Assembly: GCA_026399415.1 (NCBI GenBank)
Contig: JAPLQZ010000289.1
Coordinates: forward strand, 1-44,887
Length of the DNA: 44,887 nucleotides
Source of the DNA: Rhodocyclales bacterium
Lineage (GTDB): Bacteria > Pseudomonadota > Gammaproteobacteria > Burkholderiales > Rhodocyclaceae
Reading direction: 5' to 3'
The notes under the pieces are model-generated. The model had not been told where the DNA came from, made no database searches, and saw nothing but the letters and a program-made list of their open reading frames with translations. The translations under genes and the position numbers were made by a program. Below are positions 1-10,894 of this stretch, one piece after another. How positions within the stretch are numbered: position 1 is the first letter of the stretch; each line of letters starts with the position of its first letter.

Positions 1-145
1 CAACGCGGGCGACGCGCACGCGCGTCATCCAGTCACGGAAATTCGCCCTCTACACTGTGCGGAGTTTCTGTTCATTCGCAAGCAGTTGAAGATGAGGCAA
101 TTAACCTACTTGCCAAATGCAGTCTGCTTGTTTAGACTGCCTCTC

Positions 146-442
146 ATGGAAAAACGCGTGCCTCACTTCAAGCTGGCAGTCGTCAAAACATTGCTTGGGC
201 AAGGGAATGTCCGCGCGACGATGACCGCGCTTGGCGGCGCGGAGGCCATGGGATTCGACTTCGACGACATGCTCGCTGTCGTTATGGCACTGACCACCAC
301 CGACTTCTACAAGAGCATGACGACCCATGCGAATCATCGGCTGTGGCAGGACGTGTACCGCCCGACGACGCCAGCCGGCGCGGTGTATCTGAAGTTGACG
401 GTGATCGACGATGTACTCATCGTGTCTTTCAAGGAGCTATGA
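146..442 (+). CDS. mqsR: MqsR-like mRNA interferase toxin
   Basis: Protein MEKRVPHFKL...DFYKSMTTHANHRLWQDVYRP...VYLKLTVIDDVLIVSFKEL matches the E. coli MqsR family throughout; internal ATG at 146 preferred over the ORF-track start at 86. Confidence 0.93.
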   Translation: MEKRVPHFKLAVVKTLLGQGNVRATMTALGGAEAMGFDFDDMLAVVMALTTTDFYKSMTTHANHRLWQDVYRPTTPAGAVYLKLTVIDDVLIVSFKEL

Positions 443-444
443 AC

Positions 445-846
445 ATGAAGTGCCCAAACTGCGGAGCAGCAAAGCTGGTGCATGACACCCGCGATTTGCC
501 ATACACCTACAAAGGCGAGTCAACCGTTCTTCCCACGGTCACCGGCGATTTTTGCCCGGCTTGCGCGGAAGGCGTCTTTGACGCCGTGCAATCGCGCCGC
601 GTCAGTGCCTTGATGCGTGAGTTCAGCAAACAGGTCAATGCAACGATTGTTGACCCTGCGTTTATCGCCAGCGTTCGCAAGAAGCTCGATCTTGACCAGC
701 GCCAAGCCGCCGAGATTTTCGGCGGAGGGGTCAATGCCTTCTCACGCTACGAGAATGGTAAAACCAAGCCGCCCCTGGCACTGGTGAAGTTGCTCAAAGT
801 GCTTGACCGTCACCCCGATCTGCTGAACGAAGTCAGGGCGGCATAG
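445..846 (+). CDS. mqsA: MqsA-like antitoxin (zinc-binding N-terminus, HTH C-terminus)
   Basis: MKCPNCGAAKLVHDTRDLPYTYKGE... with CPNC/CPAC cysteine pairs and VRKKLDLDQRQAAEIFGGGVNAFSRYENGK HTH; starts next to the mqsR stop. Confidence 0.93.
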   Translation: MKCPNCGAAKLVHDTRDLPYTYKGESTVLPTVTGDFCPACAEGVFDAVQSRRVSALMREFSKQVNATIVDPAFIASVRKKLDLDQRQAAEIFGGGVNAFSRYENGKTKPPLALVKLLKVLDRHPDLLNEVRAA

Positions 847-1002
847 AGGACGGGTTGTGTGCGGGTTGACGAGTCGGCGACCGCGCGGGGAAATGCGAGC
901 CTGGAACCTTTGATTTGAGACGAAATCGTGACGCCAATGTCATTTTCATCAAATAATGGGCCTGCTTTGAGCCGGAACGCGGGGTGTTTCGCCTCATTCT
1001 GC

Positions 1003-1996
1003 TCATGCCGGACGCACCTCCCCTACGAGAGGTTGTCCCCATTTGTTGATATTGAGCATCGCCAGCATGGCGAAGGCCCGATTGGCGTTCTTCGCCAGAC
1101 CGCGATAGCGGACCTTGGCGAAACCCCACAGGCGCTTCAAGGTCAGGAATGGGTGCTCGACCTTGGAACGCACACTGGATTTGCGCCGGTTCGTTTCCTT
1201 GTCGGCGTCCGTCAGCGGGCAATTACGGTAGGCGCGCTTGTTGGTGAAGTCCTTCGCCTTTGGCGCGATCTCCTTGAGTCGCTCCCGTTGCTGCTTGCCC
1301 CGGTAGGCGCTATCGCCGTAGAAGCGAGTTTCCTCGCCATGCAGCAAGTTCGGTACTTCGTGGCTGTCATGGACGTTCGCCGCGGTGACACTCGCACTAT
1401 GGACCAGACCAGTCTGGCTGTCGGCGCCAATGTGCAGCTTCATGCCGAAGTGCCACTCGTTGCCTTTCTTGGTCTGATGCATCTCCGGATCGCGGGCTCT
1501 TCTCCTGATTCTTGGTCGAAGGTGGCGCGGCGATCAGTGTCGCATCGACAATGGTGCCGCCCGACAGCCTCATGCCGTTGGCCAGAAGCAACTCACCGAC
1601 CTTGGCGAACAGGGCTGCACCCAGGTTGTGCTTCTCCAGCAGGTGCCGAAAGTGGAGCAGGGTCGTGGCGTCCGGTACCCTCTCTCGTCCCAGATCGATC
1701 CGGCAGAACTCCCGGAACACCGGCACATCGTAGAGTGCGTCTTCGCAGGCTTCGTCGGCCAGGTTGAACCAGTTGGCCACGCAGTACATCCGCAGCATCC
1801 GTTCCAGACCCACCGGCGGCCGTCCATTCCCGGCCTTGGGGTAATGCGGTTCGATCAAAGCACCGAACTCGGCCCACGGCATCAGGCTTTCCATGCGCGA
1901 CAGAAACTCCGCCTTGCGCGTCGCCCGGTTGTGCTTCTCGAATCCTCTTGTCGCGGCCAGCGTCATCTGCTTCATCGTCTTGTCCCTTGTGATCAC
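1003..1996 (-). mobile_element. IS5-family-like insertion sequence; transposase split into two overlapping frames (1397..1996 N-terminal part, 1003..1482 C-terminal part)
   Basis: N-part MTLAATRGFEKHNRATRKAEFLSRMESLMPWAEF...; C-part MHQTKKGNEWHFGMKLHIGADSQTGLVHS...; frames join near 1480 by a single-nt shift (KNQEK-A-RDPEMHQTKKG expected). Exact IS termini not assigned; right end is probably near ggaaacactga at ~2060. Confidence 0.85.
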
Positions 1997-2050
1997 AACT
2001 CTTCGTCTGACTCCATGACAAAGAAATCGTTCACAGTGTTTGATGCTTAT

Positions 2051-2410
2051 TCAGTGTTTCCCTAGAATTGTCAGGTCTGCGTGCGCATGAACCTCATTCC
2101 GAGAAGCCAGTAGTCGACGGTGAAGTTCCACAAACTCAATTGGGACGTAGGATGTCGCGAGGCGGTAGCGCCTCTTATGTATCCCTTCCGATCCAGTGTA
2201 AGGCGTGGCGTATTCGACCAAAGCAAAACGAAATGCTGGCTTGGCCAGCGGATGGCCCGTATGGTCTTTGATTGTTGTAAGAGCGCTCAACGCGCTATTC
2301 ATACGTTCGATGCATATATCGAAGTGAATAAACTCTTCGTGGTGCCGAGTCATGCGGAGTCCTGACAATGGGTTCATATGCTGATTGTTGCATATGACGT
2401 TTACGATCAA
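2051..2410 (-). pseudogene. Hypothetical protein, probably 3'-truncated by the IS
   Basis: ORF ends ...HADLTILGKH* where the last codons (CTA GGG AAA CAC TGA) come from the apparent IS terminus. Confidence 0.45.
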
Positions 2411-2485
2411 ATACCCAGTTCATTCATTTCAAATGACCTATCTCTGACGGACGTACACGAAACTCGCCACGAGCAACCAGCGCGG

Positions 2486-3295
<810 letters not shown>

Positions 3296-3736
3296 CTACT
3301 TCTTCTCTTCGGCGGCTGCACCCGCTGCCGCAGGCGCATGGATTTCGATCACCTGTGCGGCAGGCCTGGGCGCCTCGGACTTTGATCCATCCTCGGCCAC
3401 CACATCGCCCGCCACGCGTGTCAGTTTGTTGTCCACAAAGAACACCGTCAGAGTACGTTGCTGAACCTCCTCGCGTCCGTGCCGGTAGCGATACACATAA
3501 TCCCAGCGGTCGGCGTGGAACATGTCGGCCACCAGAGGCGAGCCGAGGATGAAGCGCACCTGATCGCGAGTAAGGCCCGGCTTCAGCTGCGCCACCATCT
3601 CCTGGGTGACGAAGTTGCCCTGCCGCACATCGATGCGATAGGGCGAGAGATAGTTTGTGATCTGCGGGAGCTGCGGGAGCTGCGGTGCGCTGGAACAGGC
3701 TGCCAGAAAAGGCAGGAACAACAGGAATCGCTTCAT
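3296..3736 (-). CDS. bamE: Outer membrane assembly lipoprotein BamE (SmpA/OmlA)
   Basis: Lipobox MKRFLLFLPFLAACSS; QGNFVTQEMVAQLKPGLTRDQVRFILGSPLVADMFHADRWDYVY. Confidence 0.92.
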   Translation of the reverse strand: MKRFLLFLPFLAACSSAPQLPQLPQITNYLSPYRIDVRQGNFVTQEMVAQLKPGLTRDQVRFILGSPLVADMFHADRWDYVYRYRHGREEVQQRTLTVFFVDNKLTRVAGDVVAEDGSKSEAPRPAAQVIEIHAPAAAGAAAEEKK

Positions 3737-3898
3737 CGGGAAATTCCGGAAAAACCACCAATGGGTCGTGGCCACCCCATTCTGGCGCGCCTCGTCTATT
3801 CCCGACTGCATTATCCCAATCGGGCCGCGAAAACTATATCATAGCTGCCCGCCCATCACTGCGCGCGCTGCACGGCCCCAGGCCGCGCTTACCGCTCC

Positions 3899-4345
3899 AT
3901 GACCCATCCCGACGACCTCAAGAGCAGCGGCCTCAAGGCAACGTATCCGCGCCTCAAGATTCTCGACCTCTTCCACAAACTGCAGGATGAGGGCTCGCCG
4001 CGCCATGTCACGGCGGAAGACGTCTATCGCCACCTGCTGACCAGCGGCATCGATATCGGCCTGGCCACCGTCTATCGCGTGCTTACCCAGTTCGAACAAG
4101 CCGGCTTGCTGCAACGCCACCATTTTGAATCCGGCAAGTCGATTTTCGAGTTGAATGAGGGACAGCATCACGACCATCTGGTCTGCGTGGACTGCGGCAG
4201 GGTGGAAGAATTCTTCGACGCCGCGATCGAGAAACGCCAAATAAAGATCGCGGAAGAACGCGGCTTCACCGTTCGCGAACACGCCCTCTACCTCTACGTC
4301 GAGTGCCAGAAAACGGACTGCCCGCACCGCAAGGCGGTGGCTTAA
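3899..4345 (+). CDS. fur: Ferric uptake regulator
   Basis: LKSSGLKATYPRLKILDLF, HVTAEDVYRHL, IGLATVYRVLTQFEQAGLL, HHDHLVCVDCGRVEEF. Confidence 0.95.
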   Translation: MTHPDDLKSSGLKATYPRLKILDLFHKLQDEGSPRHVTAEDVYRHLLTSGIDIGLATVYRVLTQFEQAGLLQRHHFESGKSIFELNEGQHHDHLVCVDCGRVEEFFDAAIEKRQIKIAEERGFTVREHALYLYVECQKTDCPHRKAVA

Positions 4346-4354
4346 GGCCGCGGT

Positions 4355-4927
4355 TTGGAAGCATTTCTCACGTCGACCATCCTGGTCGCCATCGCCGAAA
4401 TCGGCGACAAGACCCAGTTGCTATCCTTCGTCCTCGCCGCCCGGCTGCGCAAACCGCTGCCGATCATCGCCGGCATCTTCGTCGCCACGGTGCTCAATCA
4501 CGCCCTGGCCGGCTCGGTCGGCGTCTGGCTGGCGCAACTGATCGCGCCACAATGGTTGCCGTGGATCACCGGCTCGGTATTCATCGGCTTCGGCCTGTGG
4601 GCGCTGCACCCGGATTCGCTCGACGAAGACCCGAAGATTCATCGCGCCGGTGCGTTCATCACCACCACCATTGCCTTTTTCATCGCCGAAATGGGCGACA
4701 AGACCCAGTTCGCCACGATGGCGCTGGCGGCCCAGTTTCAGGGGGCGTTGATTGCCGTGGTGATGGGCACCACGCTGGGCATGATGCTGGCCAACGTGCC
4801 GGCCGTCATTGTCGGCGAACGACTGGCCAAACGCCTGCCACTAAACCTGATTCGCTGGATCGCTGCCGCCGTGTTCATCGCAACGGGCTTGGTGGCCATG
4901 CTCGGCGCGCCAAGTCTTCCGGTCTAA
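4355..4927 (+). CDS. TMEM165/GDT1 (UPF0016) family membrane transporter
   Basis: Two EIGDKTQ / EMGDKTQ motifs in duplicated hydrophobic halves. Confidence 0.88.
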   Translation: MEAFLTSTILVAIAEIGDKTQLLSFVLAARLRKPLPIIAGIFVATVLNHALAGSVGVWLAQLIAPQWLPWITGSVFIGFGLWALHPDSLDEDPKIHRAGAFITTTIAFFIAEMGDKTQFATMALAAQFQGALIAVVMGTTLGMMLANVPAVIVGERLAKRLPLNLIRWIAAAVFIATGLVAMLGAPSLPV

Positions 4928-4933
4928 GCCGAA

Positions 4934-6604
4934 CTATCCCGAGCCGAGCATTTCCGCCGCGTGGCGGCGGGTGGTTTCAGTAATTTTCTCGCCGCCCAGC
5001 ATGCGCGCGATCTCTCCTATGCGAGCTTCCGGATCCAGCACACTGACCGAGGACGTCGTCGCCTCGCCACGCGTTTCCTTGACGATCGACCATTGCCAGT
5101 CGGCCTGCGCCGCCACCTGCGGCAGATGGGTCACGCAGAGCACCTGCCGACGCTTGCCCAGCTCGCGCAGCATGCGGCCGACAATCTCGGCGACGCGACC
5201 GCCAATGCCGACATCGACCTCGTCGAAAATCAGCGTCCCCGCGGCGAGTTTTTCTGACTTGGCCTGACTGGCAATGACCTGCAAGGCCAGCCCGATGCGC
5301 GACAACTCGCCGCCCGAAGCCACCTTGGCCAGCGCCCGCAGCGGCTGGCCGGCATTGGCCGAGACGAGAAATTCGACGCTTTCAAGGCCGCAGGAAGCGC
5401 CTTCGGCCAAGGGCTCCAGCGCAATTTCAAAGCGCCCCCCGGCCATGGCCAATTCCTGCATGCCGGTCGTCACCGCCGCAGACAATGCCCTGGCGGTCTT
5501 CGCTCGCAAGGCCGAAAGCTTCTTGGCCGCGTCACGAAAAGTCGATTCCGCCTTGCGTTCCCTGTCAGCCAGCGCCGCCGGGTCGGCACGCAGCGTAAGT
5601 TCGGCCAGCCTGGCTTGCAAACCCTGCAAGAGATCGGGCAATTCCTCGGCCGTGACGCGATGCTTGCGCGCCATCTGCGTTACCACATCGATGCGGTTGT
5701 CGAGCTCGTTCAGCCGCGCCGGATCGAGCTCCAGTCGATCCTGATAACGCCGTAGTGCCAGCACCGACTCTTCGAGCTGGATCAGCGCGGTCTCGAACAG
5801 TTGCGCCGCTTCTGTCAGTGCCGGATCAAACCCGGTCAGTTCCGACAGCCTGGCCCCCGCATGCTGGAGCAGCGGCAGACTCGCTGTCTCGCCTTCCTCA
5901 AGCGCAGCCAGCGCGGCGCTCGCACCTTCCAGCAGGGCATTGGCATTGCCCAGCCGGCGCTGCTCCTGTTCCGTTTCCTGCCATTCGTCAGCATTGAAGG
6001 CCAGGGCGACGAGTTCCTTCACCTGCCATTCAAGCAGTTCGCGCTCGCGCAGCGTGGCCTCGACATCCTTCTCCGCCGCCTGGCGCGCCTCACGCGCCGC
6101 ACGCCATGCGCCGTACGCTGCGGCCACTTCGCGCGCCAGCGCCAATGCCCCGGCATGGGTGTCGAGCAAGTCGCGCTGGGCGTCGCTGCGCAACAGGGAA
6201 TGATGGGCATTCTGGCCATGGATGTCGGCAAGAAAATCGGCAACTTCGCGCATCTGCCCCAATGTCGCTGCCGCACCGTTGATATAGGCGCGGGACCGGC
6301 CGGCACTGTCAATCACGCGGCGCAGCAGGCAAGCCTCAGTGTCGTAATCGTTGGACTGCAGCCAGGTCTTTAGAGCGCCGTCCGGCGCTACATCGAACTC
6401 CGCAGAAACTTCGGCGCGCTCGGCGCCGCTGCGCACCACGGTGGCATCGGCACGCTCGCCCAAGGCCAGCGACAGTGCATCGACCAGAATGGACTTGCCG
6501 GCGCCGGTCTCGCCGGTCAGGGCGCCAAAACCGCTGCCGAATTCAAGTTCGAGGCGGTCGACAATGACGAAATCGCGGACGATCAGACGCAGGAGCATGT
6601 TCAA
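4934..6604 (-). CDS. recN: DNA repair protein RecN
   Basis: MLLRLIVRDFVIVDRLELEFGSGFGALTGETGAGKSILVDALSLALGERAD; LIFDEVDVGIGGRVAEIVG. Confidence 0.95.
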   Translation of the reverse strand: MNMLLRLIVRDFVIVDRLELEFGSGFGALTGETGAGKSILVDALSLALGERADATVVRSGAERAEVSAEFDVAPDGALKTWLQSNDYDTEACLLRRVIDSAGRSRAYINGAAATLGQMREVADFLADIHGQNAHHSLLRSDAQRDLLDTHAGALALAREVAAAYGAWRAAREARQAAEKDVEATLRERELLEWQVKELVALAFNADEWQETEQEQRRLGNANALLEGASAALAALEEGETASLPLLQHAGARLSELTGFDPALTEAAQLFETALIQLEESVLALRRYQDRLELDPARLNELDNRIDVVTQMARKHRVTAEELPDLLQGLQARLAELTLRADPAALADRERKAESTFRDAAKKLSALRAKTARALSAAVTTGMQELAMAGGRFEIALEPLAEGASCGLESVEFLVSANAGQPLRALAKVASGGELSRIGLALQVIASQAKSEKLAAGTLIFDEVDVGIGGRVAEIVGRMLRELGKRRQVLCVTHLPQVAAQADWQWSIVKETRGEATTSSVSVLDPEARIGEIARMLGGEKITETTRRHAAEMLGSG

Positions 6605-6618
6605 AGCTTGGAAAATAT

Positions 6619-7509
6619 TTAGTGACGGGGAGTCGAACTCCAGTGCAGCTTTTCCCTCAGCATGGCGAAATAGCTGTAGCCGGGAGGATGCAGCAGGATG
6701 ACGTTGTGGCTCGAACGCACCATGCGCACCACATCGCCGGCGCGGGCGTCAAAACGCGTCTGGCCGTCGAAGTGAATTCGTGCATCGTGCGGAGGCAAAA
6801 GGGCGATATCGATCGTGCTGCTGTCGCTGACGGTAATCGGCCGGTTCGAGAGCGCATGCGGGCATAGCGGGACGATGGCGATGCCGGGCACCGACGGGTG
6901 GAGGATCGGTCCGTTGGCGGACAGCGCATAAGCGGTAGACCCGGTAGGCGTGGACACGATCAGGCCGTCGGCACGCAAGACGTGGATCAATTCGCCATCA
7001 ACCTTGACTTCGAGTTCGATCATGCGGCCGATGTCGCCCTTGTTGACCACCACGTCGTTCAGCGCCAGCGTCTGAAATGCCGGCTCGCCATCACGCAACA
7101 CTTCGGCGGTGAGCAGAAACCTCTTCTCGCGGGAAAACTTCCCGTCCAGCAACGCCGTGATGCTCTCGATCATGGTGCCAAGCGCAATGTCGGTCATGAA
7201 GCCGAGCCGCCCCTGGTTGATGCCGACCAGCGGTACGTTGAACTTGGCCAATTGCCGCGCCGCATGCAGCATGGTACCGTCGCCGCCGAGCACCACCGCA
7301 AGTTCGGCGCGGACGCCGATCGCATCGTAGCCTGCCACCGCATAGTTGCTGGCTCCGACCGCCGTTGCCGTATCCTCTTCGAGCAGAACCTCGATGCCGC
7401 GCTCCTTCAAAAACGTGGCGAGCACCCGCAGCGATTCGGCGATTTCCCGGCTCTGATATTTGCCGATCAGGGCAATGGTATGAAATGTGGAAAATGCGGC
7501 GGTCTTCAT
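6619..7509 (-). CDS. nadK: NAD kinase
   Basis: [58 protein letters not shown]. Confidence 0.95.
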   Translation of the reverse strand: MKTAAFSTFHTIALIGKYQSREIAESLRVLATFLKERGIEVLLEEDTATAVGASNYAVAGYDAIGVRAELAVVLGGDGTMLHAARQLAKFNVPLVGINQGRLGFMTDIALGTMIESITALLDGKFSREKRFLLTAEVLRDGEPAFQTLALNDVVVNKGDIGRMIELEVKVDGELIHVLRADGLIVSTPTGSTAYALSANGPILHPSVPGIAIVPLCPHALSNRPITVSDSSTIDIALLPPHDARIHFDGQTRFDARAGDVVRMVRSSHNVILLHPPGYSYFAMLREKLHWSSTPRH

Positions 7510-7619
7510 CGGACTGATTAAACCACAATTGGGGACTGCTTTTTTTGGCGAGTTGCCGGCTGGCAGCTTGTTGCGCCGTCCGCGTGGGGACCGTCCGACG
7601 GACTGCTAGAATCCCTGCC

Positions 7620-8639
7620 ATGCTCGACTATCGCGCGCAAACCCTGCTGAAAACCCTGATCGAACGCTATATCGCCGAAGGTCAGCCGGTCGGTTCGCGC
7701 ACGCTTTCGAAATACTCGGGCCTGGAACTCTCCCCGGCGACGATCCGCAACGTGATGTCGGATCTGGAAGAGTTGGGCTTCATCGCCAGCCCGCACACCT
7801 CGGCCGGACGCGTGCCGACGCCGCTCGGCTACCGGCTCTTCGTCGATTCGCTGCTGACGGTACGGCCCCTGCAGGGCAGCGAACTTTCCGAGATTCGGGA
7901 AGCCATCCAGCCCGACCAGCCACAACTGGTGATCAGCCACGCGTCGCAATTGCTGTCGCAGCTCACCGCCTTTGCCGGCGTGGTAGTCGCGCCGCGCCGC
8001 CAGCAGCCGCGCATCCGCCAGATAGAGTTTCTCAGCCTGTCGGAAAAGCGCATTCTGCTGATCATCGTCACCGCCGACGGCGACGTGCAGAACCGCATCC
8101 TGTTCACCCAGCGCAATTACAGCCCGTCCGAACTGGTCATGGCGGCAAACTACCTGAACCAGAACTGCTTCGGGCTCAACTTCGACCAGGTCCGCGCGCG
8201 CGTGATGGAAGAACTGCGCCAACTGCGCGCCGACGTGTCCGAACTGATGACCGCGGCGCTGGACGCCAGCAACCAGGCCGTCGCCGACACCTCGATGCAA
8301 TACGTCATCAGCGGCGAGAAGAACCTGCTCGGCGTCGAAGACCTGTCGTCCAACATGACGCGCTTGCGCCGCCTCTTCGATCTGTTCGAACAAAGAACCG
8401 GCCTGGCGCAATTGCTCGAACTCTCCTGCCGCGCCGAAGGCGTGCAGGTCTTCATCGGCGGCGAGTCCGGCATCGCGCCGCTCGACGAATGCAGCGTGGT
8501 GGCCGCGCCCTACGAGGTCGACGGCCAGATCGTCGGCACCATCGGCGTCATCGGCCCGACGCGGATGGCCTACGAGCGCGTCATTCCCATCGTCGACATC
8601 ACTGCCAAGCTGTTGTCCTCGGCACTCTCGACGCCCTGA
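7620..8639 (+). CDS. hrcA: Heat-inducible transcription repressor HrcA
   Basis: [67 protein letters not shown]. Confidence 0.95.
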   Translation: MLDYRAQTLLKTLIERYIAEGQPVGSRTLSKYSGLELSPATIRNVMSDLEELGFIASPHTSAGRVPTPLGYRLFVDSLLTVRPLQGSELSEIREAIQPDQPQLVISHASQLLSQLTAFAGVVVAPRRQQPRIRQIEFLSLSEKRILLIIVTADGDVQNRILFTQRNYSPSELVMAANYLNQNCFGLNFDQVRARVMEELRQLRADVSELMTAALDASNQAVADTSMQYVISGEKNLLGVEDLSSNMTRLRRLFDLFEQRTGLAQLLELSCRAEGVQVFIGGESGIAPLDECSVVAAPYEVDGQIVGTIGVIGPTRMAYERVIPIVDITAKLLSSALSTP

Positions 8640-8645
8640 CGACCC

Positions 8646-9732
8646 ATGTCCCGCTACGCTCCCGAACCCGCGCAACAGCACGGCGCCCCGCGCCGCACCG
8701 CCGTCCTTCTGGTAAATCTCGGCACACCCGAGGCGCCCACCGCAGCGGCATTGCGCCGCTATCTCAAGCAGTTTCTCTGGGATCCGCGCGTCGTCGAAAT
8801 TCCGCGTCCGGTCTGGTGGCTGATTCTCAACGGCATCATCCTCAACCTGCGCCCGGCCAAATCGGCCGCCAAATACGCCAAGATCTGGATGCTGGACGGC
8901 TCGCCGCTGAAGGTGCACACCGAGCGTCAGGCCAGGCTGCTCAAGGGCTGGCTGGGTGAAGCCGGCACTCCGGAAGTAGTCGTGGCGTGGGCCATGCGCT
9001 ACGGTCAGCCGTCGATCGCCAGCGCCCTCGACCAGTTCAAGCGCGATGGCGTCGAGCGCGTGCTGGTGGTGCCGCTCTACCCGCAATACGCGGCCAGCGC
9101 CACCGCCAGCGTGATGGACGACGTGGCCGACTGGCTCAAGCGCAGCCGCAACCCGCCGGAACTGCGCTTCATCAAGCACTTCCACGACCACCCCGGCTAC
9201 ATCGGCGCGCTGGCGGCCAGCGTCGCCGAACACTGGACCGCGAACGGCCGACCCGACAAGCTGGTGATGAGCTTTCACGGCGTGCCGCGCCGCTCGCTCG
9301 ACCTGGGCGATCCCTATTATTGCGAATGCCAGAAAACCGGGCGCCTGCTGGCCGAAGCACTGAGGCTGACCGAGAAGGATTACCTGGTCACCTTCCAGTC
9401 GCGCTTCGGCAAGGCGGAGTGGCTGCAACCCTAATACCCAGGCGACCCTGGAAAAACTCGGCCGCGACGGCACGGCGCGGGTCGATGTCATCTGCCCCGG
9501 CTTCGTTGCCGATTGCCTGGAGACGCTGGAAGAAATCGCGATGGAATGCAAGGCGGCGTTTCTGTCGTCCGGCGGCAAGGAATTTCATTACATCCCCTGC
9601 GTCAACGAACGGCCCGACTGGATCGCGGCACTGCGCGACCTGGTTTCGACTCACCTCTCCGGCTGGCCAAGCACCGCTCAGTCCGATACGGGTGCGGCTG
9701 CGCGCGCCAACGCATTGGGCGCGAAAGACTGA
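8646..9732 (+). pseudogene. hemH: Ferrochelatase, frame-broken near 9432 (real frameshift or sequencing indel)
   Basis: [14 protein letters not shown]...; [23 protein letters not shown]; ends [11 protein letters not shown] while the next frame continues [44 protein letters not shown] if one extra A at ccctaatacc is removed. Confidence 0.88.
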
Positions 9733-9757
9733 TCCCACCATCCTGACAAAATTTCAG

Positions 9758-9780
9758 GAGTCGGCGCTGACAATACGCCG
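9758..9780 (+). repeat. Dispersed 23-bp repeat, copy 1
   Basis: GAGTCGGCGCTGACAATACGCCG. Confidence 0.7.
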
Positions 9781-9787
9781 CCGCAGC

Positions 9788-10050
9788 CTACCTCCCACCA
9801 TCTCCCACCAGCGAGAACGGCGCCCAGAACATCGGGTGAGCGTAGGTATAGCCTTTGGTGTCGAGCTGGTCTGTCGGTGCCGCCTTGTCCATGAGATCAA
9901 TCATCGTCACCCGTAGTGCCTCGGCACGAGTCACCGTCGGGTGGCTGGCCTGATGCTCGAACAGCTTCGTCGTCAGCAGCATCGCGGAGACCGTCTCCAC
10001 CGGCCAGTTCGACACCAGCAGAGTGCGCGCTCCGGCGAAAAAGAAACGTA
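9788..10050 (-). pseudogene. C-terminal remnant of a CHAT-domain (caspase-like) protein
   Basis: Frame reads FFFAGARTLLVSNWPVETVSAMLLTTKLFEHQ...KGYTYAHPMFWAPFSLVGDGGR*, matching CHAT C-terminal motifs; N-terminal part absent. Confidence 0.65.
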
Positions 10051-10051
10051 G

Positions 10052-10074
10052 AAGTCGGCGCTGGTGACACGGCG
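10052..10074 (+). repeat. Dispersed 23-bp repeat, copy 2
   Basis: AAGTCGGCGCTGGTGACACGGCG. Confidence 0.75.
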
Positions 10075-10088
10075 CTGCTCAGGCGCGC

Positions 10089-10613
10089 CTACGCACTTGG
10101 ATCATTCCATTCCCGCTGCACTTGCCGGATGACATCGTCGAGCAAACTGGGTCGAATGTGCAGAGTGCTGCGCGTTGCTATCGAGTTCAATAACGCGAGC
10201 ACTTCCGTTGGCGACCGCAGCCCTCGTCGCACGGATCGGATCAACAGACCCAAAGTGCCGTGGGTGACCAGGTTCAGTGACGTCGCCGCAAGCCTTGCGG
10301 CCGTATCGTCGGCGAGCAGCGTTCCAATCGAGTGTTCAAGGCACAGGGCCAACGCGGCACGTTCGCCGCGATGGAGGCTGTAGAGCGCGGCGATGGCATT
10401 CATCCGGGCAGAGATTGGCGAAGCCTCGTGGCGCACGAGGCGAATTCCACTGTGCCGCAACGCCTGGGGCCGGTGCAGGGCGACCTCGGACCAAACGTCT
10501 TCCGGAACCCAAACTTCCGGAAAATCAGCGAGCACATCGAGCGCGTCGAGTTCATCCAGATGAATCAGCGGCCCCGCATCGGCAACGACTACTGGCGCAT
10601 CAGTCCTCACCAT
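10089..10613 (-). CDS. DUF3368/PIN-like putative toxin nuclease
   Basis: VVVADAGPLIHLDELDALDVL... SLHRGERAALALCLEHSIGTLLADDTAARLAA, NLVTHGTLGLLIRS; typical DUF3368 layout. Confidence 0.75.
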   Translation of the reverse strand: MVRTDAPVVVADAGPLIHLDELDALDVLADFPEVWVPEDVWSEVALHRPQALRHSGIRLVRHEASPISARMNAIAALYSLHRGERAALALCLEHSIGTLLADDTAARLAATSLNLVTHGTLGLLIRSVRRGLRSPTEVLALLNSIATRSTLHIRPSLLDDVIRQVQREWNDPSA

Positions 10614-10797
10614 GCAATGCCCAGGCTACATCGTCGCGAACAAAGCGCTCGGCCAGCACGTCCTGATGCGATTCCAGATAGCGCCGCAGCGATTCATTGA
10701 CCACTTCCTGCACATTGCTCGCCCAACCCTGACTGACCAACGCATTGGCTTGCTGCAACAGGCCATCGGGAATTTCGGCTTGAATCAGGTTGGACAC
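10600..10797 (-). CDS. Ribbon-helix-helix-type putative antitoxin
   Basis: VSNLIQAEIPDGLLQQANALVSQGWASNVQEVVNESLRRYLESHQ; overlaps the downstream PIN ORF; GTG start proposed at 10797 (ORF track starts at 10872). Confidence 0.65.
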   Translation of the reverse strand: MSNLIQAEIPDGLLQQANALVSQGWASNVQEVVNESLRRYLESHQDVLAERFVRDDVAWALHGED

Positions 10798-10894
10798 GGC
10801 GATACTCCTTCGAATAGAAACACTACCGGCGCGAATCGGCGCCAGATCGTCAAATATTAGCACCGGACGCAATTCACACTACCGCCGGACTCGC

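Noticed and set aside
1397-1482. Programmed -1/+1 frameshift in the IS transposase
   Set aside because: No clear slippery heptamer at the junction; a single extra A explains it, and similar single-base breaks occur elsewhere in the window.
7510-7620. CIRCE operator (TTAGCACTC-N9-GAGTGCTAA) for HrcA
   Set aside because: Looked upstream of hrcA, grpE and dnaK; no recognisable CIRCE dyad found by eye.
7518-9578. 686-aa minus ORF opposite hrcA/hemH
   Set aside because: Antisense shadow ORF in GC-rich coding DNA; no recognisable domain, while plus-strand genes are clear.
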